DNA from: VFMC01 sp046331225
Lineage (GTDB): Bacteria > Actinomycetota > Acidimicrobiia > Acidimicrobiales > Ilumatobacteraceae
DNA length: 64,000 nt
Assembly: GCA_046331225.1 (NCBI GenBank)
Contig: JAXLRF010000002.1
Location: forward strand, 1 to 64,000
Reading direction: 5' to 3'
The position numbers and the translations under genes were made by a program. Positions 14,665 to 22,642 of the stretch are shown here, in pieces (positions within the stretch are counted from its first letter, which is position 1; each line of letters starts with the position of its first letter). The notes under the pieces are model-generated. The model did not search any database. It saw only the letters and a program-made list of their open reading frames with translations, and had not been told where the DNA came from.

Positions 14665-15231
14665 CTTCGATACGACGCCGAGATCTCTGACCAACCGACG
14701 AAGGAGGCACATCTCGCCGAGGTTCTTCGTCATCTCCATCGAAGCCCAGCCGAGCACGTACGCGAACGGGCGCCCGTCGGTGTAGGGAAATCGGGTGAGC
14801 TCGCTCGATCGCAGGTCGTCGTCGGTCAGTCCCGCGACGAACGTCGTCCATTCCGACCACAGCTCTCGGATTCGTCGGACCGATTGAGGGCCGGGCCATT
14901 CGACGTCTTCGGGCGCTGGCAGCGACGCGCCCCGACACGCCGCGAGGAGGGTTTCCAGCCACCAGATCGGGTGCCACATGGTCCAACCGAGACTCGGCAC
15001 GGGGACGTCCGGTGGCTCCTCGCCAAGTTGGCCGAACCAGTGACCGTCGCGTTCATGAACCGTCCAACTCTGCGGGTGGAACCGATGCAGACACTCCTCG
15101 AGGGACACCTCGGCGAGCACCTCGTCTGCGAGCTCGAGAAGGATCAGGACTTGACGGTCGAGTACGGCACGTATCCCGGGATCGTCGGCGGCGGGCAATG
15201 CCATATCGACGAAGGTACTGCTTGCCTGCAC
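14662..15231 (-). CDS. DinB-like protein
   Basis: The product is 189 aa from an ATG at 15231; an in-frame ATG at 15204 is an alternative. The four-helix DinB layout is visible: an N-terminal helix with LDRQVLILLELADEVLAEV, then a His in SLEECLHRFHPQSWTVHE, WTMWHPIWWLETLLA, and a C-terminal helix. DinB proteins are metal-dependent, often thiol-linked transferases or hydrolases in actinobacteria. The stop codon TAG is supplied by the R arm of the repeat at 14597, the mirror image of what L arms do for plus genes. Confidence 0.8.
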   Translation of the reverse strand: MQASSTFVDMALPAADDPGIRAVLDRQVLILLELADEVLAEVSLEECLHRFHPQSWTVHERDGHWFGQLGEEPPDVPVPSLGWTMWHPIWWLETLLAACRGASLPAPEDVEWPGPQSVRRIRELWSEWTTFVAGLTDDDLRSSELTRFPYTDGRPFAYVLGWASMEMTKNLGEMCLLRRLVRDLGVVSK

Positions 15232-15254
15232 CGGCGACGCCGACCCGATCTGCG

Positions 15255-15734
15255 CTACGCGCGCGGCCCGATGCCTACAACGCGCCGAAGATCCTCAGTC
15301 CGATACGAGGCGATGCCGACATGTGCGGCCATCTTGGGGACGTCCTTGATGTTCTCGCTTACGACGTCGGCGAAGAACCAAGCTGCCGTCAGCACGATGA
15401 GGGCGTCCTCGCTGCGGCGCGTGTTTCCACCAGTCATTTCGAGAAGCGTGGCGGCGTGCGCGTCCGAGGCGAAGATGGCGTTGTCGAACCGAGAGAGGTC
15501 GAGGATGACGCCATACGTTGGCACTCGCTTCGCCGGCAAGGTTGCGAGCATCTGCACGAGAGCGTCGCGCTTCGCCCGCTTCGCCGATCCTGTGTTCATG
15601 ACCTCGTCGATCTGGACGTGGGTGATGAGCAGCTCAAGTGTGCTGTTGTCGACGGCACTCCGAAGGAGCGACACCAGCTCCCGGTCCGCCATCAGTGCAT
15701 CGATGACGTTGGTGTCGAGCATGAGCTTGAGCAC
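15255..15734 (-). CDS. PIN-domain ribonuclease-like protein
   Basis: The GTG at 15734 (VLKLMLDTNVIDALMADREL) is chosen because PIN proteins start just before the first Asp; an ATG at 15722 is the alternative. Acidic residues expected at the active site are in LDTNV, the ITHVQIDEVM block, and RRSEDALIVLTA near the C-terminus. PIN proteins are usually VapC-type toxins that cut tRNA or rRNA, but no antitoxin gene is adjacent. It is therefore either an orphan toxin or a housekeeping-type PIN nuclease. Confidence 0.82.
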   Translation of the reverse strand: MLKLMLDTNVIDALMADRELVSLLRSAVDNSTLELLITHVQIDEVMNTGSAKRAKRDALVQMLATLPAKRVPTYGVILDLSRFDNAIFASDAHAATLLEMTGGNTRRSEDALIVLTAAWFFADVVSENIKDVPKMAAHVGIASYRTEDLRRVVGIGPRA

Positions 15735-15803
15735 CCCCGGGGTCGGATCGGCATCGGCGCATCGGTCCGGGCTCACCACCTGACGAGTCTGTCAGGGCGC
15801 GAC

Positions 15804-15888
15804 CGCGCAGAACTGCCGATCGGGATGGTTCCATGGCTAGGTGGACACGCTTGCGCCGTGAGTGGCCACCGGGCACGATGCGCTGCGT
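15804..15888 (+). repeat. attC-like repeat, complete (+ orientation)
   Basis: The L arm is CGCGCAGAACTGCCGATCGG. The R side is CCACCGGGCACGATGCGCTG. The spacer is about 45 nt, longer than usual. Confidence 0.82.
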
Positions 15889-16288
15889 GAGCGAAGCGAT
15901 CCGGGGTGATGCCGATGGTTGGTCGCTGCTCCGCGATTCGGCTCGAGTCGACCAGGTCCAGGTCGACTTCAGATTCGGACTCGTGTTGGACAATCAGATG
16001 CTCATCGTCATCGAGGGTCCGTTCATCGCAACACTTGACGGTGTCGCAGTACCCGTGACGCCGGAGACCCTCGAAGGAGTCGGCGCTGCTCTGGCCGTCA
16101 TCCATCGCGAGGTGTCCGGACTCCGCGCCCTTCGCTCGGGATCGCTCCGTGTGGAACTTTCGGACGGGGGTCTGATCGAGGTTGGGCCCGGAGACGCCTA
16201 CGAGAGTTGGCAGGTGGTGCTGCCTGACGGATCGCAACTCATCGGACTTCCCGGCGGCGATGTCGCCACGTTCCCGCCGCCGAACTGA
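15887..16288 (+). CDS. hypothetical protein, DUF6188-like
   Basis: The GTG at 15887 overlaps the R arm end (GCTGCGTG). The product is 133 aa, soluble and beta-rich. The pattern VQVDFRFGLVLDNQMLIVIEGPF, then LRVELSDGGLIEVGPGDAYESWQV and a final GLPGGDVATFPP, fits the actinobacterial DUF6188 family. Function is unknown. The family call is from recall of the pattern and is moderate. Confidence 0.72.
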   Translation: MSEAIRGDADGWSLLRDSARVDQVQVDFRFGLVLDNQMLIVIEGPFIATLDGVAVPVTPETLEGVGAALAVIHREVSGLRALRSGSLRVELSDGGLIEVGPGDAYESWQVVLPDGSQLIGLPGGDVATFPPPN

Positions 16289-16290
16289 CC

Positions 16291-16340
16291 CGCTCCGATC
16301 TGCCGTACTGGTCGGGCAGCCGCGACCGCTCGGGTGCGAT
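16291..16340 (+). repeat. attC-like repeat (+ orientation)
   Basis: The L arm is CGCTCCGATCTGCCGTACTG. The right part, GCTCGGGTGCG, is short. Confidence 0.65.
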
Positions 16341-16344
16341 CCCA

Positions 16345-16785
16345 TCATTCCGGTGAGGTGTCGCGGCGGTGTCGCCAGGCAGACAGGCGTCGGTACTCGG
16401 CAACGCCGAGCGCTGCTGCGAGCGGAAGTCCGGCGATGCCGGGACTCCACTCGAGGAGCGGCCCCCTCCCCGCGATGGCAGCGATCGCATCAACGAGCAG
16501 AAGCACCATCACCAGCGGCATCGCCCCCAGCGGGTAGAAGCCGCCTTCCTCGTGCGGGTATGTCTTCGGAGGGTCGAGAAGCATGGCTGCTGCATATGCG
16601 CCGAGCAGGGCCATCGTGATGCCAGCACCGAGGCGGTTTGCCTGCGAACTCACGGCTCCTAGCGCAGAGGCGAAGATGGCCGCGAGCACGACGATGCCGA
16701 TGGTCTTCGAGTTCCAAGCTCTTCGCGCATCGCTTCCTTCCGGCCTTGGCGGCTGCGGAGGTGGAGTGAGCGCCGGATTCGACAT
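16345..16785 (-). CDS. four-helix membrane protein, 146 aa
   Basis: The ATG at 16785 starts a Pro-rich N-terminus (MSNPALTPPPQPPRPEGSD) followed by four hydrophobic segments. Basic residues follow the last helix. No family is recognised. It is opposite to the repeat polarity and fills its cassette. Confidence 0.75.
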   Translation of the reverse strand: MSNPALTPPPQPPRPEGSDARRAWNSKTIGIVVLAAIFASALGAVSSQANRLGAGITMALLGAYAAAMLLDPPKTYPHEEGGFYPLGAMPLVMVLLLVDAIAAIAGRGPLLEWSPGIAGLPLAAALGVAEYRRLSAWRHRRDTSPE

Positions 16786-16800
16786 AGCCCGAAGGTAGCG

Positions 16801-16850
16801 ATCCGAACTACCGATCTGCCCGGTCTCGCTGGTGCTGCGGGTGTGCCAGG
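16801..16850 (+). repeat. attC-like repeat (+ orientation)
   Basis: It reads ATCCGAACTACCGATCTGCC, with ACTACC in place of ACTGCC, then GGTGTGCCAGG on the right. Confidence 0.6.
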
Positions 16851-16858
16851 CTCCCCGC

Positions 16859-17059
16859 ATGGGCTTCCTCTTCGACGACCTTCCCGAGTGGGAGTTCACG
16901 GTCAAGGAGCTCTCGCCGGGCGGCTATCGAGTTGTCGCGATTCGCAACGGCGGCATTCGAGGCGAGGGCACCGGCAGCGACCCGGAGGGTCTCCTCGAGG
17001 ACTACAAGGAGTGGGCTCGCAAGGTCGACCGCGACCTCGCGGAGCGTCGTCCGACGTAG
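16859..17059 (+). CDS. hypothetical protein, 66 aa
   Basis: The ATG at 16859 is 9 nt beyond the repeat. The small soluble protein contains PEWEFTVKELSPGGYRVVAI and ends in a charged helix. The TAG stop is the first triplet of the next L arm. Confidence 0.72.
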   Translation: MGFLFDDLPEWEFTVKELSPGGYRVVAIRNGGIRGEGTGSDPEGLLEDYKEWARKVDRDLAERRPT

Positions 17060-17106
17060 CGCAGAGCTGCCGATAGGCACGGTCCCGGTCGGGCAAGCTG
17101 TGCGGG
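17057..17106 (+). repeat. attC-like repeat (+ orientation)
   Basis: The L arm is TAGCGCAGAGCTGCCGATAG. The right part is CCCGGTCGGGCAAGCTGTGC. The repeat is short (50 nt) and joins stop and start of adjacent genes. Confidence 0.8.
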
Positions 17107-17360
17107 TGGACGAGCCGGACGAACACCCCGTCAACGGGCCGCTGACCCGACTCATCGATGCTTGGTGCGACCGCCGCGATCTTCGTCACCTCGCGCTGCT
17201 CCTGCCGGCGTTCACGTCGAACAACGGTCTCACCGACGGCTGGACTGGGGTGATGGAAGCGCTCTATGACCTTCGGGCGGCGCGCAGCCTGCCCGCCGAG
17301 GAACAAGCAGAAGTCGAGCGACTGGTGCCCATCGTCGAGCGCGGTGTCTACCGCACCTGA
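17106..17360 (+). CDS. hypothetical protein, 84 aa
   Basis: The GTG at 17106 follows the R arm directly. The pattern DLRHLALLLPAFTSNNGLTDGW, followed by ALYDLRAARSLPAEEQAEVE and VERGVYRT, looks like a small all-helical family present in many bacteria, but I cannot name it. Confidence 0.72.
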   Translation: MDEPDEHPVNGPLTRLIDAWCDRRDLRHLALLLPAFTSNNGLTDGWTGVMEALYDLRAARSLPAEEQAEVERLVPIVERGVYRT

Positions 17361-17411
17361 CTGCCGATCGGATCGGGGCTTGCCTCAAGTCTCTCGCCAC
17401 GGCAGTCTGCC
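17352..17411 (+). repeat. attC-like repeat (+ orientation)
   Basis: The L core is CCTGACTGCCGATCGGATCG, overlapping the stop of the preceding gene. The right part is CACGGCAGTCTGCC. Confidence 0.65.
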
Positions 17412-17414
17412 CTT

Positions 17415-17750
17415 GTGGCCGAGTCGGAGTACCTCCTTCGTTGCGAATGCGGTCACGTCTATGACATCCGGGATCGTGAGCGTGGCGAGTTCCACGTTCG
17501 GGTGCTGTCGGTGGAGAGGGATCCCGACGACGGAGGGGCTCTGCGGGTCATGGGCAATCTGCGCGGCGGTGAACTGCCCGCCGGCAAGGAGTTGCGTCTC
17601 GTACGTGGTGACGGCGCTGCCGTCCCCATCGAGCGGTGGTTGGTGAGCTCCCCCACAAGCGATGCCGCGCGACGCAAGGGCCAGCGTGAAATGACCGTGT
17701 TCACGCCTGATCCCGACTCGTTCCACGCCAACTCGTGTATCCGGCCGTAG
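17415..17750 (+). CDS. hypothetical protein with CEC motif, 111 aa
   Basis: The GTG start is at 17415. The N-terminus LLRCECGHVYDIRDR could be half of a metal site, but no second Cys pair is present. Beta strands follow. The TAG stop belongs to the L arm TAGCGCAGAGCTG that is split by the recombinase element at 17761. Confidence 0.7.
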   Translation: MAESEYLLRCECGHVYDIRDRERGEFHVRVLSVERDPDDGGALRVMGNLRGGELPAGKELRLVRGDGAAVPIERWLVSSPTSDAARRKGQREMTVFTPDPDSFHANSCIRP

Positions 17751-17760
17751 CGCAGAGCTG
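17748..17760 (+). repeat. left part of an L arm split by the two-recombinase element
   Basis: It reads TAGCGCAGAGCTG. The right part, CTGCCGATCGG, resumes at 20151 after the 2.4-kb element, with CTG present on both sides. Confidence 0.88.
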
Positions 17761-17835
17761 TAGATATTCCGGTAATCGAGTGAGGCTGGCGGGGTCCCTC
17801 GTCGAGGGTCTGCTTGTGGCTGATCGGAGATCGGG

Positions 17836-18843
17836 ATGTCGTTGTCGTTGGAGGTTGCGTTAGCTCGCGTTGGGCGTGATGAGGTGCTCGCCAGATACGT
17901 GGAGTTCGTGGCGGCGAGGTGCCGGCCGAACACGGTGTTGGCGACGGTGTCGGACCTGAAGGTCTTCTTCGCGGTGATCGACAAGGACCCGGTGGAGGTG
18001 ACGCCGGCGGACGTGTTCGAGTTCATCACCGTCCAGCGTCGCGGTGCCGGTGATGGTCGGGTGGTGCGCCTCGCGGATGGCGGCTCGGGGATGGCAGCGC
18101 GCACGATCCGCCGCCGGTTGGCGTCCGTGTCGGGGTTGTTCAACTGGCTCGTGATGTGCGGCGACCGGTCGGCGAACCCGGTGCCACGCGGGATGGCAAC
18201 ACGCCGCACGGGAGCGGGCGGCCAAGCGACCGGGGCGCCGTTGATCCGCACGCCGCGCACGTTGCCGAAAGTGTTGGACCCGGCCGATGTGATCTTGTTG
18301 TTGGGGGCGGTTCGCCGGTGGCGGGACCGGGCGATGCTCGAAGCGATGGTCCTCGGTGGGCTGCGCTGTTGCGAGGTGATCGGGCTGCGGATGGAAGATC
18401 TGCAGCCGACGAACCGGCGTGTGTTCATCGCTGATGGCAAGTGCGGCCATCAACGGCTGATCCCGATGTCGGGCCAATTCTTCCAGAGCTTGTCGAACTA
18501 CCTGTCACTCGAACGACCCGTCGACACGACCACCGACGCGGTGTTCGTCGTGTTGAAGACGAACCGTCGCGGGAGCCCGTTGAGCATCAACGGGCTCGAG
18601 CAGATCGTCGCCTCCGCCAAGGCCCGTGCCGGTCTGGAACGCGCGACATGTCATCAGTTGCGACACACCTGTCTGACGCGTCTGCGCGAAGCAGGGATGG
18701 CGTTGGAAGCGATCCAAGCTCAGGCCGGTCACCGCTCGATCGAGTCGACACGCGTCTATCTGCATCTCGCCGACAGCTGGCTCGCCGGCGAGTATCAACG
18801 CGCCAGCGACCTGATCGACGCCAGCGTCGGGATCCTTCGATGA
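17836..18843 (+). CDS. tyrosine recombinase A, copy 1
   Basis: The product is 335 aa. The ATG at 17836 has GGAG about 7 nt upstream. The N-terminal SAM-like core-binding domain (residues 1-110) is followed by the catalytic domain. Arg I is in GGLRCCEVIGL, Lys in IADGKCGHQRLIPM, the H-x-x-R box is CHQLRHTCLTRL, and the final His and Tyr are in GHRSIESTRVYLHLA. All catalytic residues are present. It overlaps the next recombinase as ATGA, so the pair is translationally coupled and probably works as a heteromeric complex. Copy 2 is at 41890-42897. Confidence 0.93.
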   Translation: MSLSLEVALARVGRDEVLARYVEFVAARCRPNTVLATVSDLKVFFAVIDKDPVEVTPADVFEFITVQRRGAGDGRVVRLADGGSGMAARTIRRRLASVSGLFNWLVMCGDRSANPVPRGMATRRTGAGGQATGAPLIRTPRTLPKVLDPADVILLLGAVRRWRDRAMLEAMVLGGLRCCEVIGLRMEDLQPTNRRVFIADGKCGHQRLIPMSGQFFQSLSNYLSLERPVDTTTDAVFVVLKTNRRGSPLSINGLEQIVASAKARAGLERATCHQLRHTCLTRLREAGMALEAIQAQAGHRSIESTRVYLHLADSWLAGEYQRASDLIDASVGILR

Positions 18844-20099
18844 GCGCTCTCGTCGCCATCAACGAACCCGCCGACCAGCCCGCCGATGACGGCGTCGGCC
18901 GGCATCACGAGTGGGATCTCGTGCTCGCGCAGGCCCCGCTGTTCGCAGTCACTGCCTGGCGTTATCTGGATCAGCTCGCCGTGTCGATGCGCCCCGCAAC
19001 GGTGGATGTCGCGGACAACACGCTGCGTTGCTTCGCACGATTCCTCGTCGTCGAACACCCCGACCTGGTCGGGTTCGCCGACGTTCGCCGGGTCCATGTC
19101 GAAGGGTTCAAGCTGTTCTTCGTCGCGCACATCACCGCCGCGGGCAAGCCGCCGGCGCGGAACACGATCCGGCAGCGGTTCGGGATGCTGCGCTCGTTCT
19201 TCGATCGGATCATCGAGTGGGACTGGGACGACGCACCGATGCGGATCCCGATCTTCTCCGTCGATGTCCCGGTCGCTGATGACCCGCTGCCCCGGTTCCT
19301 CGACGACGTCCAAGCCGCCCGTCTCGCAGCCGCAGCCGCTGGTGCTGCCCCGTTCGATCGGCTCGTGATCGAGCTGCTGTCACGGACCGGGATGCGCGCC
19401 GGGGAGCTCTGCACCCTCGAGCGTGACGCCGTCACCGAGCAACACGGCGGACCATGGATCCGGATCCCGGTCGGCAAACTCCACAACGACCGCAACATCC
19501 CGTTGCACCCCAACGCAGCACGGCTGCTCGCCGACTGGATCACAGATCATCCACCTGTCGACGGCAAGCTGCTCCACGACGGCCAGCACCTCGATCGGCA
19601 TCGCGTCGGACGCATCGTTGCTCGCGTCGCAACATCGGCCGGACTCGGCCACGTCCACCCACACCAGCTGCGCCACACGCTCGCGACCCAAGCGATCAAT
19701 CGTGGGATGCGGCTCGAGTCGATCGCGACGATGCTCGGACACCGCAGCCTGCGCATGACCCTCACCTACGCACGGATCGCGAACAAGACCGTCGCCGACG
19801 AATACGCGTCAGCGTCAGCGAAGATCGACGCGCTCTACACCGCGACCGACCCCGAGCAACGCCTGCAGCAGCTCGCCGCCGAACACCGACGCATGCTCGC
19901 CAACGGCTGGTGCAACCGGCCCGTCGCCAGCGACTGCGCGTACGAAACGATCTGCGAAGGCTGCGGCTACTACCAGACCGCCGTCGAGTTCCGCCCCACC
20001 CTGAAAGCCCAAGCCGACCACGCCGAACGCAACCACCAGACCGACCGAGCCACGATCTTCAACCGGCTCCTCGACACCCTCCCCGCCGAGACCGCCTGA
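18840..20099 (+). CDS. tyrosine recombinase B with C-terminal Cys extension, copy 1
   Basis: The product is 419 aa. The ATG at 18840 overlaps the stop of recombinase A. Catalytic blocks are SRTGMRAGELCTL, VGKLHNDRNIPLHP, HQLRHTLATQAINRG and LGHRSLRMTLTYARI. After the Tyr the protein continues for about 90 residues with NGWCNRPVASDCAYETICEG and CGYYQT, a four-Cys motif seen in recombinases of transposons such as Tn554 relatives and probably binding zinc. Copy 2 has a diverged patch between the Lys and H-x-x-R boxes, where DNA-contact specificity may lie. Confidence 0.93.
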   Translation: MSALVAINEPADQPADDGVGRHHEWDLVLAQAPLFAVTAWRYLDQLAVSMRPATVDVADNTLRCFARFLVVEHPDLVGFADVRRVHVEGFKLFFVAHITAAGKPPARNTIRQRFGMLRSFFDRIIEWDWDDAPMRIPIFSVDVPVADDPLPRFLDDVQAARLAAAAAGAAPFDRLVIELLSRTGMRAGELCTLERDAVTEQHGGPWIRIPVGKLHNDRNIPLHPNAARLLADWITDHPPVDGKLLHDGQHLDRHRVGRIVARVATSAGLGHVHPHQLRHTLATQAINRGMRLESIATMLGHRSLRMTLTYARIANKTVADEYASASAKIDALYTATDPEQRLQQLAAEHRRMLANGWCNRPVASDCAYETICEGCGYYQTAVEFRPTLKAQADHAERNHQTDRATIFNRLLDTLPAETA

Positions 20100-20150
20100 C
20101 CATCGATTACCGGAATAACCCGATCACCCCTTGACGGATTACCGGAATAA

Positions 20151-20192
20151 CTGCCGATCGGCGTTGCTCGCTGCCAGGCAAGTGGAACACTA
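20151..20192 (+). repeat. right part of the split attC-like repeat
   Basis: It reads CTGCCGATCGGCGTTGCTCG, then CTGCCAGGCAAG. It completes the L core begun at 17748. Confidence 0.78.
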
Positions 20193-20198
20193 CGGGGG

Positions 20199-20456
20199 AT
20201 GTCGAAGCTCCGTGACGATCGCCTCATCCAACAATTCGTCGGCGACGTTCGGCGACGGGACCTTGAGAGTTGGATTGCCGAGTGGCGCGACCGAACGGAA
20301 CAGCGCACCTACGAATCGAACGTGGTGGAGGTGACGGTCAACTTTCGACTCGGCTGGGTCGAGATCGCGGATGTCCTCTCGGCCGACCACACAATTCGGC
20401 TGGCATCGATCGAGAGCGCGCTCGATCTCCTTGGCCCGTCCGTCGGGTCGGTCTAG
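20199..20456 (+). CDS. hypothetical protein, 85 aa
   Basis: The ATG at 20199 is preceded by GGGGG. The protein is soluble, with an N-terminal helix (DRLIQQFVGDVRRRDLESWI) and a beta strand VVEVTVNFRLGWVEIADVL. The stop codon lies in the CTAG target duplicated by the IS1182 element. No family is recognised. Confidence 0.72.
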   Translation: MSKLRDDRLIQQFVGDVRRRDLESWIAEWRDRTEQRTYESNVVEVTVNFRLGWVEIADVLSADHTIRLASIESALDLLGPSVGSV

Positions 20457-22186
20457 GAGCCTGCTGAGCAATTCGGGTGGTTGGTGCTCGCGTTCGGGGC
20501 TCTGATCGAAAAGAATGGGGGGCGTGCAGGGCTCGTCGGATCCGAATCGTGAACTCCTCGATGCGCAGGCGTTGGTCGGTCATCTGGTTCCGGCGGGGAC
20601 GGTGCATGCGTTCCTTGCGGAGCATCGGCAACGGTTGTTCCCGGACGAGTTGTTCGCTGATCTGTTCGCGTCGGGTCGGGGCCGCCCGTCGGTGCCCGCG
20701 GAGGTGATCGCGACGGTGCTCGTGTTGCAGTCGCTCGAGGGGTTGTCGGATCGTGAAGCGCTGCAGGCGGTCCGCACCGATCTGCGGTGGAAGGTCGCCG
20801 CCGGGCTCACGTTGGATGACGAAGGTTTCCATCCGACGGTGCTCACGTTGTGGCGGAACAAGCTCCGCCAATCGGAGCGTCCGGAGCGGATCTTCGACGC
20901 GGTCCGCGAGGTCGTGACGGCCACCGGTGTGCTCAACGGCAAGACCCGCCGGGCACTGGACTCGACGTTGTTGGATGACGCGGTCGCGACCCAGGACACC
21001 GTCACGCAGCTGGTGTCGGTGATCCGCCGCACTCGCCGTCAGGTCCCGGCCGCTGCTGCGGTCGAGGTGAGCGCGCATGACTACGAGCAGCCGGGCAAGC
21101 CGGCGTGCGCGTGGGATGACCAGGCGGCCCGCAACGAGCTCGTGACCGGGCTTGTCAACGACGCGTTGGCGATCCTCGCCGCGCTCGATGGAGTCGAGCT
21201 CGATGACGATCAGCAACGCGTCGTCGGGCTGCTCGCGTTGATCGCCGGTCAAGACGTCGAAGAAGGCGATCAGCCCGGCAGTTGGCGGATCGCTCGCAAG
21301 GTCGCCTATGAGCGGGTGATCTCCACGGTCGATCCGGAGACCCGGCACATGCACAAGTCCCGCTCGGAGTATCGCGACGGGTTCAAGGCCCACCTCGCGA
21401 TCGAGCCAGAGACTGGGCTGATCACCGGCTGCGATCTCACCCCCGCGAACGCCCCGGACGCGACGACCGGGATCGCCCTGCTCGACGACGAACCAGCAGG
21501 ACTCGAGGTGCTCGCCGACTCCGCGTACGGCACCGGCCCCGCACGCGCCGCGCTGAGCGAAGCGGGACACACCACGATCATCAAACCCTGGCCGCTGCAC
21601 CGCAACCCGAACCTCGGTCCCGACCAGTTCTCACGCGACGACTTCACCGTCGACTACCAGCAGCGCACCGTCACCTGCCCCAACGCTCACACCGTCCCGA
21701 TCGCCCTGAAGGGCTCGACCAGTTTCGGGCCACGCTGCACCGGCTGCCCGCTGCGGTCACGCTGCACCGCGAACCGCGACGGCAAGACCTTCACCGTTGG
21801 CGAACACGACCAACTCCTCGCCGACGCCCGACACGCATGGCAAGCCGGTGAACAACTCGACGCCTACCGCCAACACCGCCCAATGGTCGAACGATCCATC
21901 GCCTGGCTCGTCACCAACGGCCACCGCCGAGTCCGCTACCGAGGCGTCACCCGCAACCGCATCGCGCTCACCACCCGCGCCGCGACCATCAACCTCCGAC
22001 GCCTCATCAACCTCGGCCTCACCTGGAACAACGGCTGGACCCTCACCACCTGAACAACCACGGCCACGGCCACGGCCGCACGAACAACGAGCCACGCCGA
22101 TTCCGACTGTCGCGGCAAACTCGACTCACGCCGCGACGACCACCCCAAGACGCCACGAACAACCCGATTGCTCAGCAGGCTCCTAG
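20453..22186 (+). mobile_element. IS1182-family insertion sequence with CTAG target duplication
   Basis: Terminal inverted repeats start GAGCCTGCTGAGCAATTCGG at 20457 and end at 22182; the right one reads GAGCCTGCTGAGCAATCGGG in inverse. Both ends are flanked by CTAG (20453-20456 and 22183-22186), the short palindromic duplication usual for the family. Removing the element restores a normal cassette junction: gene stop, then CTGGCGCCGATCTGCCG. Confidence 0.93.
20515..22053 (+). CDS. IS1182-family transposase
   Basis: The product is 512 aa, full family length. An N-terminal DUF772-like domain (HLVPAGTVHAFLAEHRQRLF, then GRPSVPAEVIATVLVLQSLE) is followed by the DDE catalytic core. The first Asp is in ALDSTLLDDAV, the second in VLADSAYGTG and the Glu in RPMVERSIAWLVTNG. 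A Cys cluster (CTGCPLRSRC) lies between the second Asp and the Glu, as in other members. It appears intact and possibly active. Confidence 0.94.
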   Translation: MGGVQGSSDPNRELLDAQALVGHLVPAGTVHAFLAEHRQRLFPDELFADLFASGRGRPSVPAEVIATVLVLQSLEGLSDREALQAVRTDLRWKVAAGLTLDDEGFHPTVLTLWRNKLRQSERPERIFDAVREVVTATGVLNGKTRRALDSTLLDDAVATQDTVTQLVSVIRRTRRQVPAAAAVEVSAHDYEQPGKPACAWDDQAARNELVTGLVNDALAILAALDGVELDDDQQRVVGLLALIAGQDVEEGDQPGSWRIARKVAYERVISTVDPETRHMHKSRSEYRDGFKAHLAIEPETGLITGCDLTPANAPDATTGIALLDDEPAGLEVLADSAYGTGPARAALSEAGHTTIIKPWPLHRNPNLGPDQFSRDDFTVDYQQRTVTCPNAHTVPIALKGSTSFGPRCTGCPLRSRCTANRDGKTFTVGEHDQLLADARHAWQAGEQLDAYRQHRPMVERSIAWLVTNGHRRVRYRGVTRNRIALTTRAATINLRRLINLGLTWNNGWTLTT

Positions 22187-22188
22187 CT

Positions 22189-22235
22189 GGCGCCGATCTG
22201 CCGCTCTGCACCGTTGACTGTCTGCAGCGAGCGAG
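22189..22235 (+). repeat. attC-like repeat, L arm (+ orientation)
   Basis: It reads GGCGCCGATCTGCCGCTCTG, then CACCGTTGACTGTCTGCAG. Confidence 0.65.
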
Positions 22236-22567
22236 ACATTCTGTTTGCGTATGGTCTCCCGGAAGCAGGCTCAGTAGTGCCAGCAGACCCTGACTCCCTG
22301 GACAATGTTCGGCGACTGTTGAAGCGTTGGGCCGCCGAGGCGAGTCGCGCCGCTTGGCGACCGATCACTGGCGAGAGGCCGGAGGGCTCGGTCTCACAGT
22401 TCTGCGGGACAGCGCTGCTCCAGTCCGGGGAGGTCGCTCCGACCTGCAAGCTCTGCGGGCGAGACCTTCAGCTCTTCGTTCAACTCGACCTCGACACGCT
22501 CCCCAGCAACGACTACGGGCACGGCGTGTTGCAGCTCCTCTACTGCGCCGGCTGGCGACCCAACTAG
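22214..22567 (+). CDS. DUF1963-like protein, short form
   Basis: The 117-aa open frame begins with TTG at 22214; the true start may be the in-frame GTG near 22277. The C-terminal half has TCKLCGRDLQLFVQLDLDTL and GHGVLQLLYC, a Cys-pair ribbon followed by the QLD strand typical of DUF1963/YwqG-type proteins. It is a small relative of the next gene, with which it shares the C..CG....FQLD pattern. Function is unknown. Confidence 0.65.
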   Translation: MTVCSERDILFAYGLPEAGSVVPADPDSLDNVRRLLKRWAAEASRAAWRPITGERPEGSVSQFCGTALLQSGEVAPTCKLCGRDLQLFVQLDLDTLPSNDYGHGVLQLLYCAGWRPN

Positions 22568-22642
22568 GAACCTGACGGGCACCCAGATTGCTGGGCGGAC
22601 GGAGCTTGGGCACCATTCTCGAACGAAGCGAGCCTCGTCCGA

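Larger units (their letters stand above)
17761..20150 (+). mobile_element. two-recombinase element, copy 1
   Basis: The left end is TAGATATTCCGGTAATCGAG. The right end has two direct copies of GATTACCGGAATAA (20105-20118 and 20137-20150). The left copy is inverted to the right ones. If the ends are joined in a circle, two inverted ATTACCGGAATA arms flank an 8-nt spacer, the usual geometry of a tyrosine recombinase core site. The only genes are two overlapping recombinases. It is inserted between CTG and CTGCC of an L arm. It resembles Tn554-like and recombinase-in-trio elements but has two genes. Confidence 0.88.

Noticed and set aside
15238..15275. Additional cassette repeat (CCGATCTGCGCTACGCG)
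   Set aside because: An L core appears fused to the end of an R arm, but the match is too short to separate from chance; not listed as a repeat.
14239..15783. Long plus-strand open frame of 514 codons
   Set aside because: Arg- and Ser-rich with no domain pattern. It overlaps the convincing membrane, DinB-like and PIN genes on the correct frames and runs through two repeats.
18441..18839. Extended N-terminus for recombinase B
   Set aside because: The open frame begins upstream, but the ATGA overlap with recombinase A and the normal domain start at 18840 fix the start. The same holds for copy 2 at 42894.
20338..21600. Minus-strand open frame opposite the IS1182 transposase
   Set aside because: Antisense of a well-supported transposase; typical high-GC mirror frame.
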